From: Delftia sp. PS-11
GTDB taxonomy: Bacteria > Pseudomonadota > Gammaproteobacteria > Burkholderiales > Burkholderiaceae_C
NCBI RefSeq assembly: GCF_029870285.1
Contig: NZ_JACSYA010000012.1
Location: forward strand, 62,001-126,000
Reading direction: 5' to 3'
Length of the DNA stretch: 64,000 nucleotides
Numbering within the stretch: position 1 is the stretch's first letter; each line of letters begins with the position of its first letter. The position numbers and the translations under genes are program-made. This document shows, piece by piece, positions 50,251 to 60,010 of the stretch. The notes below the pieces were generated by a model. That model worked only from the letters and a program-made list of their open reading frames with translations. It ran no database searches and was not told the DNA's origin.

Positions 50251-50676
50251 CGAAAATCCCAAGCTATGTGGCGAGTGGTTGTGCGCCATTGCCTGGACAG
50301 TGTACATCCTACACCAAGCACAGGCAGGTGGCCCTGACATCGAGTGGTTTGACGCAACAAAATGCGAGGGCCTAGCCGGCAGAAGTTGCGTGTGGTCTAA
50401 GGGAACTGCCAGCGGCGCAGCAGATGATGCGTGCAGGCAAGTAGAATTGTTTCATATCAAAGACATGATGCTCCGAAAGTTGCAGTAACTGCCTGCCAGG
50501 CGTCTGAGTGCATGTCCGTATTTCCCTTTGGCGCAGGCTGCGCTTGAATTTGGCGCAGAGACCCCACGCCTTCCCGTCATCGTGCTCTCCTTTATGAAGC
50601 TCTGTTCCTGCCCTCCGGATGTGCTTTTGGCATGGCCGTGGCGTGTGTATGGCGTATCCGGGCAGGAGGCGCTGTG
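50251..50676. other. Gene-free chromosomal stretch before ctaA
   Basis: 425 bp. It should hold the native minus-strand promoter of tRNA-Gly, now pointing into the prophage, and the ctaA promoter. No clear -10/-35 pair was found for either. No convincing gene seen. Confidence 0.4.
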
Positions 50677-51828
50677 ATGGGGCAGGCTTTGTACGATATG
50701 GCGCCTGTGCTGGAGCTGATGGCTCTGGGTCTGTTGCTGGCGTTGGGGCCGCTGGCATGGGTCTGGCTGCGCAACCGCGATGCGGGGGCACTCAAGCGTT
50801 TGCAGGCCTTGTCTGTGCTGACGCTGTTTCTGACATTCGATCTGGTGTTGTTCGGGGCCTTTACGCGGCTGACGGATTCAGGCCTGGGCTGCCCGGACTG
50901 GCCGGGCTGCTATGGCAGTGCCAGTCCGGTAGGGGCGCGCGCGCAGATTGCCGAGGCGCAGGCCGCCATGCCGACGGGGCCTGTCACACATGGCAAAGCC
51001 TGGATAGAGATGATTCACCGCTATCTGGCGACCACGGTGGGTGTACTGATCATCGCCATGACGTTGATGGCCTGGCGTCAATCCTCCGCCTTGCGCGGGC
51101 GTCAGGGCGCAGTACTCAGTCCCTGGTGGCCAACGGTTGCGCTGTTGTGGGTTTGCCTGCAGGGGGCATTTGGCGCATGGACGGTGACGATGAAGCTGCA
51201 GCCCGCGATTGTGACGCTGCATTTGCTGGGCGGCACCGTACTGCTGGCGCTGTTGTGTGTGCCTGCAGTGCGCCTGAGCCGCAGGCCGCTGGTGGAGGTG
51301 TCCTGGTGGCTGCGCCGCGCGCTATGGCTGGCGCTGGGGCTGCTGATCGTTCAGGTGATGCTGGGCGGCTGGGTCAGCACCAACTATGCGGTGCTGGCCT
51401 GCAGCACTTTCCCGACCTGCCAGGGCAGTTGGTGGCCAGCCATGGATTTCTCGCAGGCATTGCAGGTCTGGCGCCCGCTGGGCGTGCTGCGCGATGGCAG
51501 CAATATCAGTTTCGAAGGGTTGACAGCGATTCATTACCTGCATCGCCTGGCGGCCTATGTGGTGGTTGCTGTCCTGCTGGCCTTGTGGTGGCGGCTGCGC
51601 CTGCTGCCAGCTTTGGCGTTACAGCGCCGCTGCCTGGGTGGTTTTCTGGTGCTGCAGGTGGTGACGGGTCTGTCGAACGTGGTACTCGACTGGCCTTTGG
51701 TATCAGCCGTTCTGCATACCGGCGGAGCAGCAGCGCTGGTGACGGTTGTGGTGTGGTGTCTGGCGTCAAGCCGTCCGGGCAGCATGCTGCGGGTTGGTAT
51801 GCCGGTTGCCCGTGGAGAGATTGCATGA
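50677..51828 (+). CDS. ctaA: CtaA/COX15, haem A synthase
   Basis: A 383-residue inner-membrane enzyme that oxidises the C8 methyl of haem O to give haem A. Eight hydrophobic segments are visible. [20 protein letters not shown] with paired Cys, and the haem-ligand His regions [13 protein letters not shown] and [13 protein letters not shown], identify it. The ATG at 50677 was chosen for AGGAGG eight bases upstream. Overlaps ctaB by four bases. Confidence 0.93.
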   Translation: MGQALYDMAPVLELMALGLLLALGPLAWVWLRNRDAGALKRLQALSVLTLFLTFDLVLFGAFTRLTDSGLGCPDWPGCYGSASPVGARAQIAEAQAAMPTGPVTHGKAWIEMIHRYLATTVGVLIIAMTLMAWRQSSALRGRQGAVLSPWWPTVALLWVCLQGAFGAWTVTMKLQPAIVTLHLLGGTVLLALLCVPAVRLSRRPLVEVSWWLRRALWLALGLLIVQVMLGGWVSTNYAVLACSTFPTCQGSWWPAMDFSQALQVWRPLGVLRDGSNISFEGLTAIHYLHRLAAYVVVAVLLALWWRLRLLPALALQRRCLGGFLVLQVVTGLSNVVLDWPLVSAVLHTGGAAALVTVVVWCLASSRPGSMLRVGMPVARGEIA

Positions 51829-52730
51829 GTAAACAAGCTTCCCTGAGCGTCGCGCCTTCGCGCTGGACGCAGTTCTATGCCTTGACCAAGCCGCGTGTGG
51901 TCCAGCTGATCGTTTTCTGTGCGCTGATCGGCATGGTGCTTGCCGTGCCCGGCTGGCCCACCGCAGATCAGTGGCTGCATATGGGCCTGGCATGTATCGG
52001 CATCTGGCTGGTCGCGGGTGCTGCTGCCGCCTTCAATTGCCTGGTGGAGCGCCATATCGATGCGCGCATGAAGCGCACGTCCTGGCGGCCGACTGCGCGT
52101 GGCGAGCTGACCAGCCAGCAGGCGCTGGCTTTCTCGGCGATTCTGTGCACGCTGGGTGCGCTGGTGCTGCTGCTGTGCACCAATCCGCTGACCATGTGGC
52201 TGACACTAGCGACTTTCGTGGGCTATGCCGTGATCTATACCGTGGTGCTCAAGCCTGCAACGCCGCAGAACATCGTCATTGGCGGTGCTTCTGGCGCGAT
52301 GCCTCCGGTGCTGGGCTGGGCGGCGATGACGGGGCAGGTCGGTCCTGAGGCGCTGATTCTGTTCCTGATCATCTTTCTGTGGACACCTCCGCATTTCTGG
52401 GCACTGGCGCTGTATCGTGTCGAGGACTATCGCCAGTCAGGCCTGCCGATGCTGCCTGTCACCCATGGCAGCGAGTACACGCGGCTGCAGATTCTGCTGT
52501 ATACGCTGATTTTGTTCGCCGCCTGTATGCTGCCCTTCATGTATGGCATGAGTTCGTGGCTTTATCTGGTGGTGGCGGTCGTGCTGAGCGTCGGTTTTTG
52601 CGGGTATGCGTTTGCGCTGTGGCGCAATTACTCGGATCAGCTGTCACGCAAGACCTTCCGCTTCTCGCTGATCCACCTGAGCCTGCTGTTTCTGGCGCTG
52701 CTGCTGGACCACTACATCTGGTTGGGCTGA
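51825..52730 (+). CDS. ctaB: CtaB/COX10, protohaem IX farnesyltransferase
   Basis: A 301-residue UbiA-type membrane prenyltransferase that makes haem O. The aspartate-rich region is seen as [37 protein letters not shown] at the N-terminus and [20 protein letters not shown] are typical. ATGA overlap with ctaA. Haem O made here can serve the cyo oxidase encoded just to the right. Confidence 0.96.
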   Translation: MSKQASLSVAPSRWTQFYALTKPRVVQLIVFCALIGMVLAVPGWPTADQWLHMGLACIGIWLVAGAAAAFNCLVERHIDARMKRTSWRPTARGELTSQQALAFSAILCTLGALVLLLCTNPLTMWLTLATFVGYAVIYTVVLKPATPQNIVIGGASGAMPPVLGWAAMTGQVGPEALILFLIIFLWTPPHFWALALYRVEDYRQSGLPMLPVTHGSEYTRLQILLYTLILFAACMLPFMYGMSSWLYLVVAVVLSVGFCGYAFALWRNYSDQLSRKTFRFSLIHLSLLFLALLLDHYIWLG

Positions 52731-52756
52731 AACCCGCTGCAGCATGAGCGATGATG

Positions 52757-52779
52757 CCGGGCCCTGCGGGGCCCGGTTT
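52757..52779. terminator. Terminator between convergent ctaB and regA
   Basis: CCGGGCCC and GGGCCCGG around TGCG, then TTT. The stem is symmetrical, so it may serve both directions, but the T-tract is short. Confidence 0.65.
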
Positions 52780-52789
52780 GCATTGGGTC

Positions 52790-53326
52790 TTACTTGATCT
52801 GGCGCTTTTCCAGCTTGCGCGCCAGCGTGCGCCTGTGCATGCCCAGGCGCCGAGCGGCTTCGGAGATGTTGAAGTCGCTTTCGGCCAGTGTTTCGTGGAT
52901 ATGTTCCCACTCCAGGGTCTTGATGGAGGTGGGGTTGCGCGACAGCTCCACATCGGTGCGGCCTTCGAGGCGGCCGAAGGCGGCTTCGATGTCGTCGGTA
53001 TTCGATGGCTTGGCCAGATAGTGGCAGGCACCGAGCTTGACGGCTTCCACCGCAGTGGCAATGCTGGCATAGCCGGTGAGTACGACGATCAGTGCATCGG
53101 GGTTGTGCTGATGCAGCATCTGCACGCAGCTCAGGCCCGAGGCGTTTCCGGCCAGTTTGAGATCCATCACGGCGTACTGTGGGTAGTGTATTTGCAGCAG
53201 TTCGCGCACTTCGTCGGCGCTGCTGGCATGCAGCACACGGTAGCCGCGCCGCTCGAAGGAGCGGGTCAGCGTGCGCGCAAACGTCGCATCGTCTTCAACC
53301 AGCAGCAGTAGGCGAGGGCTGTCCAT
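52790..53326 (-). CDS. regA: RegA/PrrA-family response regulator
   Basis: 178 residues. The receiver domain has acidic pocket EDD (11-13) and phospho-acceptor D55 (AVMDLKLAG). The C-terminal Fis-type HTH (ISEAARRLGMHRRTLARKLE) is nearly invariant in RegA/PrrA/ActR proteins. Overlaps the 3' end of the kinase gene by 32 bp. Family members adjust respiration genes, often terminal oxidases, to redox state; the cyo operon is adjacent. Confidence 0.9.
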   Translation of the reverse strand: MDSPRLLLLVEDDATFARTLTRSFERRGYRVLHASSADEVRELLQIHYPQYAVMDLKLAGNASGLSCVQMLHQHNPDALIVVLTGYASIATAVEAVKLGACHYLAKPSNTDDIEAAFGRLEGRTDVELSRNPTSIKTLEWEHIHETLAESDFNISEAARRLGMHRRTLARKLEKRQIK

Positions 53327-54665
53327 GGGGGTGGTTCGTTGTGACAGGGGCGGGGCGGGAGTCGGGGTCAATGGCAATCGATGACAGGGGCAGGCTGATC
53401 TCCACCTCGCTACCGGTTGGAGACTGGGGGCGCACTTGCACGCGCCCGCCCAGCGAACGGGCAACGTTGAGAACGAGGAACAGTCCCAGGCCACGTCCGG
53501 GGCGTTCTGTCTTGGTGGAGACATGGGGCTGTCCCATCTGCCGCAGTACGGCGGGGGCAAAGCCGGGACCTTTGTCGCGCACGATGATGGACAGGGTGCC
53601 ATTGTGCACGGCAAGTTGCAGTGCAACATGCCCTGGAGAGACTTCCGCCGCATTGTCCAGCACATTGCAGATCATTTGCTGGAGCGCTGTGTCGGCGAGG
53701 ATGGGGAAGTCCTCGCTGGCCGGCGCATAGTCGAAATGCTCGATGCAATGGCGTGCGCGCCAGTGGGTCACAACACCATCCATGAAGGCACTCAGCGTGG
53801 TGGCTCGCGGGGCATCGGCGCGGGTTTCGCCCGCCGACATCAGCACGCTGGAGACGATGGATTTGCAGCGCAGCAGCTGCTGCTGCATTTCCTGGAGGTC
53901 GGCCAGGAGGTCGGGGTCCTGGGTGAAGGCCGGCATGCGGGCCCAGTCGCCCAGGATGACCGACATGGTGGACATAGGGGTGCCCAGCTCATGGGCTGCG
54001 CCCGTGGCCAGCAGGCCCAGGCGCACGATGTGCTCTTCGTCGCTGGCCCGCTGGCGCATGTCGGCCAGGCGTGCGTCGCGGCGGCGCAGGTTGGAGACGA
54101 TGCGGCGCAGAAACACCACCAGCAGTACCGTGGTCAGTCCGAAGCTGATCAGCACGCCGCCCACGTAGAGGCTGGGCAGGCCCTCGGGGCTATGGGTTGC
54201 CAGCGGCAGGGGCAGTGGCCAGTGCACCACGGCCAGCACCAGGGTGCACATGGAGGTGATGGCGACGACGAACCAGGCGTGGATGGGCCGCAGCAGCACG
54301 GCACCCAGGATGCCTTGCAGCAGAAAGAGGTAGATGAATGGGTTACCTGCGCCGCCGCTCAGGTACAGCTGTATGGCCAGCGCCAGTACATCGGCCAGCA
54401 GCGCCAGAAACAGGTTGCGCGGCGAGATGGGGCGCCGGTGGCTGCGGTACCAGTAGATGTAGCCCAGGTTGGTGAGCACGATGGCCATCAGCACCAGGGC
54501 CATGCCCGGCAGCGGCAGTGCAATGCCGAAGCCGTAATGCACCAGCGAGATGGTGACCACCTGGCCGATGACGGCGAACCAGCGCAGCTGTATCAGCAAC
54601 TGCATGTTCTGGCGTTCGGTGCTGCGTTCGACGCGAAAGAGCAGGGACTCGGATGTCGGGTTCAC
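53295..54665 (-). CDS. regB: RegB/PrrB-family redox sensor kinase
   Basis: 456 residues from GTG 54665 (54722, also GTG, is possible). Six membrane helices. The quinone-sensing motif GGxxNPF is present as LSGGAGNPFIYLF. The H-box is GAAHELGTPMSTM with H225, the N-box NVLDNAAE, and the G-boxes DKGPGF and GRGLGLFL. It acts with RegA. A terminator separates it from the SURF1 gene, so regBA is its own transcription unit. Confidence 0.9.
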   Translation of the reverse strand: MNPTSESLLFRVERSTERQNMQLLIQLRWFAVIGQVVTISLVHYGFGIALPLPGMALVLMAIVLTNLGYIYWYRSHRRPISPRNLFLALLADVLALAIQLYLSGGAGNPFIYLFLLQGILGAVLLRPIHAWFVVAITSMCTLVLAVVHWPLPLPLATHSPEGLPSLYVGGVLISFGLTTVLLVVFLRRIVSNLRRRDARLADMRQRASDEEHIVRLGLLATGAAHELGTPMSTMSVILGDWARMPAFTQDPDLLADLQEMQQQLLRCKSIVSSVLMSAGETRADAPRATTLSAFMDGVVTHWRARHCIEHFDYAPASEDFPILADTALQQMICNVLDNAAEVSPGHVALQLAVHNGTLSIIVRDKGPGFAPAVLRQMGQPHVSTKTERPGRGLGLFLVLNVARSLGGRVQVRPQSPTGSEVEISLPLSSIAIDPDSRPAPVTTNHPHGQPSPTAAG

Positions 54666-54724
54666 GCCGGCGATTGTGCTTGAGCCAGTGCGTGCCCGGT
54701 GTGTGCAGGGTTTTGCGTGCACAC

Positions 54725-54754
54725 GTAAAAAAAGGCTGCCAGTGGCAGCCTTGT
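54725..54754 (-). terminator. Terminator of the cyo-SURF1 operon
   Basis: On the minus strand AAGGCTGCCA and GGCAGCCTT form a stem followed by a run of T. It sits just past the SURF1 stop. Confidence 0.85.
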
Positions 54755-54757
54755 CGT

Positions 54758-55546
54758 TCAGCCGTCGGTGTCGGTGTTCGCACGCTGGCGATCGTTGCGC
54801 CTCACCAGCCAGGCGGCGCCCACGACCATCAGCGCCAGGCCGTACCAGGTCAGTGCATAGACCAGGTGGCTGTTGGCAAAGTGGATCACGGTCATGCCAG
54901 GCCGTGGCCAGGGGTTGCCGGCGATGGGCTGGCCTGGCAGGCCGGCGTCAATGAAGTAGGGCGCTGCACGCTCCAGACCCTGCGCCTGGGCAATGGCTGC
55001 CACGTCACGCGAGAACCAGCGCTGCTGCGCTGGATCGTTGTCACGCAGAAAGCCACCGCGCGGCTCGCTCAGACGCAGCAGGCCCGTGACCTGCACAGGC
55101 ATGTGCGATGCGCTGGCGGGCTGCTCCTGCCATTGCGCGCGCTGTTCAGCGGGTATGAAGCCCCGGTTGACCAGTACCTGGCTGCCATTGTCCAGTTGCA
55201 GCGGTGTCAGCACCCAAAAGCCCGCGCCCAGCTCCGTGACAGCCTGTGTCAGCACGGTCTTGCCATCGAGCCAGTATCCGTTGGCCTGCACGGCGCGGTA
55301 TTCGTGGTCTGCCGCCGTGATGCGTGGCCATTCGCTGGCCGCAGGCAGGGCGGTGGGCGCGGCATGCACGCGCTGCTGCACGCGCTCGATCAGGTCGAGT
55401 TTCCATGCACGGCGTTGCACCTGCCAGCTGCCCAGGAAGATGAAGCCCAAAAACAAGGCGATGCCCACCGTGATGAGCATCGCCTGTGCGATGGGGCCGC
55501 GCCGGCGCTGTGCGCCGGCGCTGAGGGAGTGCCCTGCCTGGGTCAA
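54758..55546 (-). CDS. SURF1-family oxidase assembly protein
   Basis: 262 residues from a TTG that overlaps the cyoD stop (TTGA); ATG 55480 is the alternative. Two membrane helices flank a periplasmic domain: LGSWQVQRRAWKLDLIERV at the start and YALTWYGLALMVVGAAWLVR at the end, with VLVNRGFIP in between. SURF1 aids haem insertion into haem-copper oxidases. Its fusion to the cyo operon suggests service to this quinol oxidase. Confidence 0.87.
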   Translation of the reverse strand: MTQAGHSLSAGAQRRRGPIAQAMLITVGIALFLGFIFLGSWQVQRRAWKLDLIERVQQRVHAAPTALPAASEWPRITAADHEYRAVQANGYWLDGKTVLTQAVTELGAGFWVLTPLQLDNGSQVLVNRGFIPAEQRAQWQEQPASASHMPVQVTGLLRLSEPRGGFLRDNDPAQQRWFSRDVAAIAQAQGLERAAPYFIDAGLPGQPIAGNPWPRPGMTVIHFANSHLVYALTWYGLALMVVGAAWLVRRNDRQRANTDTDG

Positions 55547-55977
55547 GGTGCGACCGTGGCTGGTGCCGTCTGCGCTGCGGCAGCGGCTGGCATGGTGTGC
55601 TGGGGCATCATGTTGGTGTTCATGTGGAACATGACCCACAGCGTGCCCGCAATGCCGATGGCCACGAAGACCACGGTGAAGATGGTGGACAGCAGGGTCC
55701 AGCCGCCTTCGATCTTGCCGTTCATGTGCAGGAAGAAGACCATGTGGACCAGTATCTGGACCACGGCGAAGCCGCCGAGAACGAGCACGGCTGTCGAGCG
55801 GTCCGAGATGACGTTGGTCATCACCAGCCAGAACGGGATGGCTGTCAGGATGATGGACAGCACGAAGCCCCACATGTAGCCCGAGAAGGTGCTGTGCGGG
55901 CCTGCATCGTGGTGGTGGTCGTCATGGCCGTGGTGGTCATGGTGACCGTGGCCGGCGTGGATGTCGTGTGCAGCCAT
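55543..55977 (-). CDS. cyoD: Cytochrome bo3 quinol oxidase subunit IV
   Basis: 144 residues with three membrane helices (YMWGFVLSIILTAIPFWLVM, STAVLVLGGFAVVQILVHMV and a third). The His-rich N-terminus (about 12 His in the first 27 residues) is unusual and could bind metal. Starts directly after the cyoC stop. Confidence 0.92.
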   Translation of the reverse strand: MAAHDIHAGHGHHDHHGHDDHHHDAGPHSTFSGYMWGFVLSIILTAIPFWLVMTNVISDRSTAVLVLGGFAVVQILVHMVFFLHMNGKIEGGWTLLSTIFTVVFVAIGIAGTLWVMFHMNTNMMPQHTMPAAAAAQTAPATVAP

Positions 55978-56610
55978 TTACAGCACCCCCATCAGGTAAA
56001 CAAAAGTGAAGACGCCGATCCAGACCACGTCCAGAAAGTGCCAGAACATCGACAGGCACATCAGGCGGCGGTTGTTCTCGTGCGTCAGACCATGCTTGTT
56101 GATCTGCAGCATCAGCGTGACCAGCCAGATCAGGCCAAAGGTCACGTGCAGGCCGTGGGTGCCCACCAGCGTGAAGAACGAAGACAGGAAGGCGCTGCGC
56201 TGCGGGCCTGCGCCTTCGTGCAGCAGGTGGGAGAACTCATAGAGTTCCAGCCCCAGGAAGCACAGGCCGAACAGGCCGGTGATGGCCAGCCACATCTGTG
56301 TGCCGCCGACCTTGCCCTGCTGCTTTTGCAGCATGGCAAAGCCGAAGGTGATGGACGACAGCAGCAGGAAGGCCGTGTTCATGGCCACCAGCGGCAGGTC
56401 GAACAGCTGCGCGCCCGTCGGGCCGGTCGCGTAGCTGCGGCCCAGCACGCCGTAGGTGGCGAACAGTGCTGCGAAGATCAGGCAGTCGCTCATCAGGTAG
56501 AGCCAGAAGCCCAGAGCGGTGCCGTTTTCGGGATGGGGCTCCTCGGCGAGGTGGTACTCGCGCGGGGCCAGGGCGGCAGCGCCGCCTGCGTTGTAACGGG
56601 TATCAGACAT
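55978..56610 (-). CDS. cyoC: Cytochrome bo3 quinol oxidase subunit III
   Basis: 210 residues, five helices. [20 protein letters not shown] and [20 protein letters not shown] belong to the COX3 fold. Overlaps the end of cyoB. Confidence 0.95.
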   Translation of the reverse strand: MSDTRYNAGGAAALAPREYHLAEEPHPENGTALGFWLYLMSDCLIFAALFATYGVLGRSYATGPTGAQLFDLPLVAMNTAFLLLSSITFGFAMLQKQQGKVGGTQMWLAITGLFGLCFLGLELYEFSHLLHEGAGPQRSAFLSSFFTLVGTHGLHVTFGLIWLVTLMLQINKHGLTHENNRRLMCLSMFWHFLDVVWIGVFTFVYLMGVL

Positions 56611-58609
56611 GACGTGCCAGCTGTTGTGTGCGCAGTTCTTCCGTGGCCGCGACTTCGGCGGCAGGGATGTAGTAGTCGCGCTTGTAGTTGAACGTGTGGA
56701 TGATCGATGCCAGCACGGTGGCAGCGAAGGAGGCAATCGCCAGGGGCCACATGTGCCAGATCAGCGCGAAGCCGAAGACCGTGGACAGGCCAGCGATCAC
56801 CACGCCAGCGCCGGTATTGGCTGGCATGTGGATGGGCTTGAAGCCACCCAGGGGGCGCTTGTAGCCATGCTTCTTCATGTCCCACCAGGCATCGATTTCA
56901 TACACCACGGGCGTGAAGGCGAAGTTGTACTGGGGCGGGGGAGAAGAGGTGGCCCACTCCAGCGTGCGGCCTTCCCATGGGTCACCGGTTTCGTCGCGCA
57001 GCTGATCGCGCTTGAAGAAGCTGACCACGAGCTGGATCAGGAAGCTGCCGATGCCCAGCGCGACCAGGCCGGCGCCGCAGGCAGCGATCACGAACCAGAT
57101 TTGCAGCGAGGGATCGTCGAAGTGGTTGGCACGGCGTGTAACGCCCATCAGGCCCAGCACGTACAGCGGGGTGAAGGCGACCCAGAAGCCGACCAGCCAG
57201 AACCAGAACGAGCACTTGCCCCAGAACTCATCGAGCTTGTAGCCGAAGGCCTTGGGGAACCAGAAGTTGATGCCGGCGAACACGCCGAACACCACGCCGC
57301 CGATGATCACGTTGTGGAAGTGGGCGATCAGGAACAGGCTGTTGTGCAGCACGAAGTCTGCCGGGGGGACGGCCAGCAGCACGCCGGTCATGCCGCCGAT
57401 GGCGAATGTGCACATGAAGCCCACCGTCCACAGCATGGGAACCGTGAAGCGGATGCGGCCACGGTACATGGTGAACAGCCAGTTGAAGATCTTGGCGCCC
57501 GTCGGGATCGAGATGATCATCGTCGTGATGCCGAAGAAGGTGTTCACGCTGGCGCCGGAGCCCATGGTGAAGAAGTGGTGCAGCCACACCAGGTACGACA
57601 GGATGGTGATACACACCGTCGCGTACACCATCGAGGTGTAGCCGAACAGGCGCTTGCGGCTGAAGGTCGAGACGATCTCCGAGAAGATGCCGAAGCAGGG
57701 CAGGATCAGGATGTAGACCTCGGGGTGGCCCCAGATCCAGATCAGGTTCACGTACAGCATGGGGTTGCCGCCCAGGTCGTTCGTGAAGAAGTTCGTGCCC
57801 ACGTAGCGGTCCAGCGACATCAGCACCAGGGCTGCGGTCAGCACGGGGAAGGAAGCCACGATCAGCGCGTTGGTGCACAGGGCGGTCCAGGTGAAGACGG
57901 GCATCTTCATCAGGTTCATGCCGGGTGCGCGCATCTTGATGATGGTCACGATCAGGTTGATGCCTGACAGCGTCGTGCCGACACCGGCCACCTGCAGGCC
58001 CCAGATGTAGTAGTCAAGCCCGACCCCCGGGTTCTGCGCCCCCAGGTTGGACAGCGCCAGCCAGCCGGAGGTGGAGAACTCGCCCAGGAACAGCGAGATC
58101 ATCACCAGCACGGCGCCGCCTGTGGTCATCCAGAAGCTGAAGTTGTTCAGGAACGGGAAGGACACGTCGCGGGCGCCGATCTGCAGCGGCACCAGATAGT
58201 TCATCAGGCCGGTCACGAAGGGCATGGCCACGAAGAAGATCATGATCACGCCGTGGGCCGTGAAGATCTGGTCGTAGTGGTGCGGAGGCAGGTAGCCCAG
58301 GTTGTCGCCGAAAGCCATGGCCTGCTGCAGGCGCATCATGGCCGCGTCGGCAAAGCCGCGCAGGAACATGATCAGACCGAGGATCATGTACATGATGCCG
58401 ATCTTCTTGTGGTCGATGCTGCAGAGCCAGTCGCGCCACAGGGGGCCCCACAGGCGGAACTTGGTCAGCAGGCCGACAACGGCCAGGCCGCCGAGCACGA
58501 CGGCGATGAAGGTCACCAGCACGATGGGCTCATGCGCCATCGGTATGGAGTCCCAGGTAATGCGGCCCAGCAGCCAGTGGGCCTGTGCCGGGGAGGTATG
58601 TTCAGACAT
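56603..58609 (-). CDS. cyoB: Cytochrome bo3 quinol oxidase subunit I
   Basis: 668 residues. The haem-copper core has [20 protein letters not shown] with the CuB His-Tyr region, WLHHFFTMG with the His pair, and HFHNVIIGG for the haem ligands. GHPEVY and the extra C-terminal helices fit the A-type quinol oxidase. It uses haem O from CtaB and pumps protons. Confidence 0.97.
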   Translation of the reverse strand: MSEHTSPAQAHWLLGRITWDSIPMAHEPIVLVTFIAVVLGGLAVVGLLTKFRLWGPLWRDWLCSIDHKKIGIMYMILGLIMFLRGFADAAMMRLQQAMAFGDNLGYLPPHHYDQIFTAHGVIMIFFVAMPFVTGLMNYLVPLQIGARDVSFPFLNNFSFWMTTGGAVLVMISLFLGEFSTSGWLALSNLGAQNPGVGLDYYIWGLQVAGVGTTLSGINLIVTIIKMRAPGMNLMKMPVFTWTALCTNALIVASFPVLTAALVLMSLDRYVGTNFFTNDLGGNPMLYVNLIWIWGHPEVYILILPCFGIFSEIVSTFSRKRLFGYTSMVYATVCITILSYLVWLHHFFTMGSGASVNTFFGITTMIISIPTGAKIFNWLFTMYRGRIRFTVPMLWTVGFMCTFAIGGMTGVLLAVPPADFVLHNSLFLIAHFHNVIIGGVVFGVFAGINFWFPKAFGYKLDEFWGKCSFWFWLVGFWVAFTPLYVLGLMGVTRRANHFDDPSLQIWFVIAACGAGLVALGIGSFLIQLVVSFFKRDQLRDETGDPWEGRTLEWATSSPPPQYNFAFTPVVYEIDAWWDMKKHGYKRPLGGFKPIHMPANTGAGVVIAGLSTVFGFALIWHMWPLAIASFAATVLASIIHTFNYKRDYYIPAAEVAATEELRTQQLARHV

Positions 58610-58674
58610 ATCGAGTCTCTTGGTCGTGATGGGAAGGGCCAGGGAGCAAGCCCACGGCCGCGTCCTCTAACTGC

Positions 58675-59718
58675 TTATTGCTGCGCCTCGGCAGAGGTAC
58701 CGCGTTGGTCCAGGAAGGCCACGACGCGGTCCGCGTTGTTCACCGTGCAAACGTCCTGGGGCAGATTCATGCCCACGGCCTTGAGGTAGGCCTCGCCGCC
58801 TGCTGCATCAATGGCCATGATGTGGTGCATGCACATCTTGCCTTCCTCGACGCAGCGGTTGAGCACCTTGTCGTACAGGCCTTCGTCCACGGAGGCGAAG
58901 CGCTCGACGGGGTTGCGCTCGCTGGGTTTGGACAGCGCCAGGTAGGCGTCGCGTGTCAGGGCCTTGCCCTCGGACTTGGCCTTGGCGACCCACTGCTCGA
59001 ACTCCTCGTCGCTCAGGCCGTGGAACTTGAACGTCATGCCGGAGAAGCCTGCGCCGCTGTAGTGCGATGCCAGGCCGTGGAACACGCCAGGCTTGTTGAT
59101 CACGGCGTTGAGCTCGGTCTGCATGCCGGGCATGGCATAGATCATGCCGGCCAGATCGGGCACGTAGAAGGCGTTCATCGTCGATGTGGAGGTCAGCTTG
59201 AAGTGGATGGGGCGGTCCACGGGCGCTGCCAGTTCATTGACGGTGGCGATGCCTTTTTCGGGGATGAAAAACAGCCACTTCCAGTCCATGGCCACGACCT
59301 GCACTTCCAGGGGCTTGACCTCGGTGCTCAGCGGCTTGGTGGCCGAGACGCGGTCCAGCGGGCGATAGGGGTCGAGTTTGTGGGTGCTGATCCAGGTGAT
59401 GGCGCCCAGCGCGATGATGATCATCAGCGGCACGGACCAGATCACGAGCTCCAGCGTGGTGGAGTGGTGCCACTCGGGCTCGTAGCGGGCCTCGGTGTTG
59501 GACTGGCGGTATTTCCAGGCGAACAGCAGCGTGAGGATGATCACCGGGATGATGATGATCAGCATCAGCAAGGTGGCCGTGACCACTAGGTTGCCTTGCT
59601 GGGCGGCGATATCACCGGCCGGGTTGAGCACGACGGCTTTGCTGCAGCCAGTGAGACTGGCTGTCAAAGCGGCCGCAGTGAGCCATGCAGGCCCACGGAG
59701 TTCCTTGATTTTTAGCAT
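58675..59718 (-). CDS. cyoA: Cytochrome bo3 quinol oxidase subunit II
   Basis: 347 residues. Lipoprotein signal with lipobox LTGC, two membrane helices, then a cupredoxin domain without the CuA Cys ligands (VVAMDWKWLFFIPEKGIATV), as expected for a quinol oxidase. I chose ATG 59718; ATG 59742 is also in frame. First gene of the operon. Confidence 0.94.
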   Translation of the reverse strand: MLKIKELRGPAWLTAAALTASLTGCSKAVVLNPAGDIAAQQGNLVVTATLLMLIIIIPVIILTLLFAWKYRQSNTEARYEPEWHHSTTLELVIWSVPLMIIIALGAITWISTHKLDPYRPLDRVSATKPLSTEVKPLEVQVVAMDWKWLFFIPEKGIATVNELAAPVDRPIHFKLTSTSTMNAFYVPDLAGMIYAMPGMQTELNAVINKPGVFHGLASHYSGAGFSGMTFKFHGLSDEEFEQWVAKAKSEGKALTRDAYLALSKPSERNPVERFASVDEGLYDKVLNRCVEEGKMCMHHIMAIDAAGGEAYLKAVGMNLPQDVCTVNNADRVVAFLDQRGTSAEAQQ

Positions 59719-59770
59719 GCTAGGGGCGCAACAAAGGCGCATTTACATAGAAACGCGGATTACAGGATTC

Positions 59771-59820
59771 GTCCAAATGTATTACGGAGTATAAATTTGT
59801 CCATTGGACATTTTGTCCAA
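59771..59820. promoter_or_regulatory. Repeated GTCCAA/TTGGAC elements in the cyoA-MFS intergenic region
   Basis: GTCCAA at 59771-59776, the 13-bp palindrome TGTCCATTGGACA at 59798-59810, and GTCCAA at 59815-59820. Such clustering suggests a regulator-binding site for cyoA or the divergent MFS gene. The protein is unknown. Confidence 0.5.
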
Positions 59821-60010
59821 CGTCAAGATGGCGGCGGGAACTTTCTGCTACTTGCCGTGTTCTGAGGCGGTCTGCCCGCATCCTCACAGTCTGATTTGCT
59901 GCCGGCGTGCAGCAGTGAAAACACCAACAGGCGCCAAGGTGAAACCGCCCTTGCGCCAGATCAAGTGAGGGCGTAGAACGGAGTTGTCAGCGATACAAGG
60001 AGCAACATCC

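Noticed and set aside
49736-50488. Long plus-strand frame from the IS across attR
   Set aside because: The first part is a shadow of the transposase in another frame; it also crosses the attachment core. The end after attR looks somewhat protein-like but has no start of its own.
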